A program made the translations under genes and the position numbers. A model generated the notes under the pieces. That model had not been told where the DNA came from and ran no database searches. It saw only the letters and a program-made list of their open reading frames with translations. From assembly GCF_052115485.1 (NCBI RefSeq), contig NZ_JBFRGU010000001.1, forward strand, positions 248,001 to 312,000: 64,000 bases of DNA, given 5' to 3'. The stretch is from Microvirga sp052115485. Lineage in GTDB: Bacteria; Pseudomonadota; Alphaproteobacteria; Rhizobiales; Beijerinckiaceae. Of this stretch, positions 61,737 to 64,000 are shown piece after piece (position 1 is the stretch's first letter; every line of letters starts with the position of its first letter).

Positions 61737-63257
61737 ATGTCCGCTGCGCCCTCCCCACTGCGTTGGTCCTCGGCCGCTGAAGCAGCAACACGGATTACCG
61801 ATGCCTGGAAACGCGAGGGCGATCCTGGCGGCGCGGTTGTTGTCTTCGACGCAACCGAAATCCGGAGCGAAGCCGCAGGCGGTTTGGAGAGCCTCGCGAC
61901 CCGCGCACCATTCACGGCCGACAGTGTTGTGCGTTACGCTTCGATCACCAAGCATATTCTCGCCGCCATGACCTTGCGCCATAAGGACAAGATCGGCCTC
62001 GGGGATCGTCTCGGCGCGCACCTGCCGTTTCTTCGCGCGCCCATGGCGGATGTAACGGTCGGGCGCGCCCTCGACATGACCGGCGGCCTGCCCGATGTGC
62101 GCGATACGCTCTCGCTCCTCGGAATCTCGGTTCACGCGGCGACGGAGGCGCAGCCGATCCTTGATTTTCTCGGAGATCTTGCCGCTGTGAATTTCCCGGC
62201 CGGCCACGAGATTTCCTATTCCAACACCGGCTACCGCCTTGTTGAAACCGCATTGAAGAATAAGGGTCTGCTCTTCGACGCGTTGGTGCAGGAGCATATC
62301 TCGAAACCGCTCGGCATCGACATTCGCGCGCCGGAACTGTGGTTCGATCCCGTACCGGGCCTCGTGCCCGGATACTGGAAGTCCGAGCAAGGCTGGCAGC
62401 TTGGCACCGCAGGTCTGCACCTCTCAGCCTCGGGCAGCTTGACCGGCAGCGCACGCCATCTGGCGATCTGGCTGCAAAGCGTACTCGCAGATCGCGGCCC
62501 CGGTGCGGGCGTGCTGAAACGCCAATCCGCACCGCGCACGCTGGCCGATGGTCGCGAGACGCAATACGGCCTTGGCCTCGCGTGGTCGCAGATCGGCGAC
62601 AAGCGACTCGTCGGTCACGGCGGTTCGCATGCCGGCTACAAGGCTTACTTCCTCCTCGATCCGGAAAGCAGCGCGGGCGTCGTCATCGTCTCCAATCGCG
62701 AGGACACGGCACCGTCCGGCCTCGCGCTTCAGGTCATGGCCGCTCTGCTGGGCGAGGCTCTGCCGAAACGCAGCGCGCGCATTCCGGACGGCCTCTATGC
62801 GACGGAAGACGGTCCCTTCTGGCTCGAAATGAAGGATGGCGTCGCCACCTTCCTTGGCGCGGGCGATACGCTCTATGAGGCTGAAGGCGGCTGGTCTGTA
62901 TCGCTCTCGGCCCACATGCCGATGCGCTTGCGCTGGACGGGAGAGGCTATCGAGGGCGAAATCGGGCACGCGGCACGCCGCTTCGTTCCAGTAAAAGCCG
63001 ATGACTGTTTGTCGCGCGTGCAGGGCCACTGGACGTGCGCAGCTTATCACTCGACCTTCGATATCAAGGGTGACCGGTTTGAGACCGGCATCGGCCCCGC
63101 GCGCATGAGCGCTCCCCTCACCTCGCTTGGCAACAACCGTCTCTTGATGGACGGCAAGGATGGTCCATGGGCTAAGCGCTCGAGCCTCGTCTTCGACGGA
63201 GACAAGGTGAGGCTATTCCTGAATCGTAGCCGCGTGTTGCAGTTCGAGCGGGCGTAA
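61737..63257 (+). CDS. Serine beta-lactamase-fold hydrolase, D-aminopeptidase type (S12)
   Basis: A 506-residue protein. The N-terminal 330 residues are a penicillin-binding/beta-lactamase fold with SxxK in RYASITKHILAAM near residue 69, YxN in SYSNTGYRL near 163, and an HGG motif in LVGHGGSHAGYKAYF near 295 in place of KTG. The remaining 170 residues are two strand-rich modules (IPDGLYATEDGPFWLEMK onward). This three-part layout matches Ochrobactrum-type D-aminopeptidase, which releases N-terminal D-amino acids. No signal peptide, so likely cytoplasmic. I chose ATG 61737 because AGGAG lies 6 bases upstream; ATG 61731 abuts it. Confidence 0.8.
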   Translation: MSAAPSPLRWSSAAEAATRITDAWKREGDPGGAVVVFDATEIRSEAAGGLESLATRAPFTADSVVRYASITKHILAAMTLRHKDKIGLGDRLGAHLPFLRAPMADVTVGRALDMTGGLPDVRDTLSLLGISVHAATEAQPILDFLGDLAAVNFPAGHEISYSNTGYRLVETALKNKGLLFDALVQEHISKPLGIDIRAPELWFDPVPGLVPGYWKSEQGWQLGTAGLHLSASGSLTGSARHLAIWLQSVLADRGPGAGVLKRQSAPRTLADGRETQYGLGLAWSQIGDKRLVGHGGSHAGYKAYFLLDPESSAGVVIVSNREDTAPSGLALQVMAALLGEALPKRSARIPDGLYATEDGPFWLEMKDGVATFLGAGDTLYEAEGGWSVSLSAHMPMRLRWTGEAIEGEIGHAARRFVPVKADDCLSRVQGHWTCAAYHSTFDIKGDRFETGIGPARMSAPLTSLGNNRLLMDGKDGPWAKRSSLVFDGDKVRLFLNRSRVLQFERA

Positions 63258-63269
63258 TGCTGTGATGCT

Positions 63270-63377
63270 CTCCTCCCCCTTGTGGGGAGGAGTTGGAGGT
63301 GGGGAGTGTGAGTGCAGGACTCAATCAAAGTTGGCGCCCCCACCCCCCCACCCTAACCCTCCCCACAAGGGAGAGGG
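63270..63377. repeat. Intergenic inverted repeat, CTCC/GGAG type
   Basis: A small hairpin CTCCTCCCC / GGGGAGGAG (63270-63292) and, about 60 bp on, a complementary arm containing CCCTAACCCTCCCCACAAGG (63351-63370), which pairs with the left CTTGTGGGGAGGAGTTGG. Repeats of this appearance are common between genes in Hyphomicrobiales. Confidence 0.65.
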
Positions 63378-63420
63378 ACAAGGGCAGCGTAACCGATCGG
63401 TTTGGGAGGGCGAGGCGCTT

Positions 63421-63480
63421 CCAGTGTGCACTGGAGCCTCCTTCGAGACGCAGCCTTCCAGGCTGCACCTCAGGATGAGG
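63421..63480. repeat. Second intergenic repeat with three small hairpins
   Basis: CCAGTG-TG-CACTGG (63421-63434), CAGCC-TTCCA-GGCTG (63451-63465) and CCTCAGGATGAGG (63468-63480), following CCTTCGAGACG. It resembles a repeat widespread in Methylobacteriaceae-type genomes. It lies between convergent genes. Confidence 0.5.
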
Positions 63481-63508
63481 TGGAGAGCAGCCCTCAAGTT
63501 TTCAGCTT

Positions 63509-64000
63509 CTACCGCGCCGTTGCGCGTGCGAAGTCGATGTAGATCTCACGCAGACGCGTCGCCAGCGGACCGGGTTTTCCATTCGCCACTGCAACGCCAT
63601 CGATGGTCACGACCGGTTGGAGGAAGGTCGACGCGCTGGTGATGAACGCTTCCTTCGCAGCGAGAGCCTCGTCGACGGAAAAAGCGCGTTCCTCGATGCG
63701 GATCTGACGCTCCGCAGCAAGCGCCAACAACGCCTTGCGCGTGCAACCTGGTAGCACAGCGTTGGAATTGGGACGCGTGACGATCACATCGTCCTTCGTC
63801 ACGATGAACACGGTCGACGATCCACCTTCGGTGATCTTGCCATCCTCTATCATCCAGGCTTCCTGACAACCGGCCTCAGCAGCGGCCTGCTTCGCCAAAA
63901 CCTGCGCGAGAAGCGCGACGCTCTTGATATCGCGACGCGCCCACCGGATATCGGCCAGCGTTTTCACCGCGATGCCCTTCTGCGCCGTCGGCGATGCGAT
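63509..64000 (-). CDS. D-amino-acid transaminase-type class IV aminotransferase (partial, 5' end outside window)
   Basis: PLP enzyme swapping the amino group between D-amino acids and 2-oxo acids (for example D-alanine + 2-oxoglutarate). Only the C-terminal 163 residues are visible; the frame is open to the window edge. Class IV features are EAWMIEDGKITEGGSSTVFI, the NAVLPGCTRKALLALA segment, the FITSASTFLQPVVTIDG segment and GKPGPLATRL, a pattern closer to D-amino-acid aminotransferase than to branched-chain aminotransferase. It converges with the D-aminopeptidase-type gene. The catalytic Lys lies upstream of the visible part. Confidence 0.82.
   Translation of the reverse strand: MASPTAQKGIAVKTLADIRWARRDIKSVALLAQVLAKQAAAEAGCQEAWMIEDGKITEGGSSTVFIVTKDDVIVTRPNSNAVLPGCTRKALLALAAERQIRIEERAFSVDEALAAKEAFITSASTFLQPVVTIDGVAVANGKPGPLATRLREIYIDFARATAR

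Overview
The window is a GC-rich chromosomal segment from an alphaproteobacterium, most likely a Hyphomicrobiales member of the Bosea/Microvirga/Methylobacterium kind. The basis is the fabD-fabG-acpP-fabF-mltG and yicC-gmk order, a single bifunctional Rel/SpoT protein, an Omp2b-type porin, TTAA-N7-TTAA boxes that look like CtrA sites, and palindromic intergenic repeats of a type common in that order. Genus is not resolved. No tRNA, rRNA, CRISPR array or intact mobile element was seen.

Layout. 0-12 kb is core envelope and lipid metabolism: lptD (5' end outside the window), pdxA, rsmA and an EamA transporter rightwards, then fabD, fabG, acpP, fabF, mltG, yicC and gmk leftwards. 12-20 kb holds a decayed PIG-V-type mannosyltransferase, rpoZ, a bifunctional rsh, a class I glutamine amidotransferase-like hydrolase, a frameshifted SDR gene, pyrE, a NYN-domain protein, a transposase remnant and a cupin. 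20-29 kb has a methyltransferase divergent from an iron-type FecBCD ABC transporter, smpB-dapA, a soluble lytic transglycosylase and an alpha/beta hydrolase. 29-37 kb has a porin and the complete homogentisate route of tyrosine catabolism (hpd, maiA, hmgA, fahA) with a MarR regulator and two matching operators, an orphan TRAP binding protein and a dead VOC gene. 37-46 kb has an ABC-F protein, an HWE histidine kinase and a 1391-residue Ig-like/RTX protein.

46.7-64 kb is the most distinctive region. A FadR-type GntR regulator with two palindromes about 84 bp apart is translationally coupled to a complete Dpp/Opp-type ABC transporter followed by a gamma-glutamyltransferase-family enzyme. Next come a leftward M19 membrane-dipeptidase-type enzyme and a second complete Dpp/Opp-type transporter, then an S12 serine hydrolase resembling D-aminopeptidase and a D-amino-acid-transaminase-type class IV aminotransferase (5' end outside the window). 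Two peptide importers, three peptidases of types that can act on gamma-glutamyl or D-residue substrates, and a D-amino-acid transaminase suggest a scavenging locus for D-amino-acid-containing or gamma-glutamyl peptides, for example peptidoglycan fragments. Family assignments come from motifs; the integrated pathway is inference.

The window also shows gene decay: remnants of a mannosyltransferase, an SDR oxidoreductase, a VOC dioxygenase and an IS5-type transposase, plus four copies of a palindromic repeat family and two further intergenic repeats near 63.3-63.5 kb.
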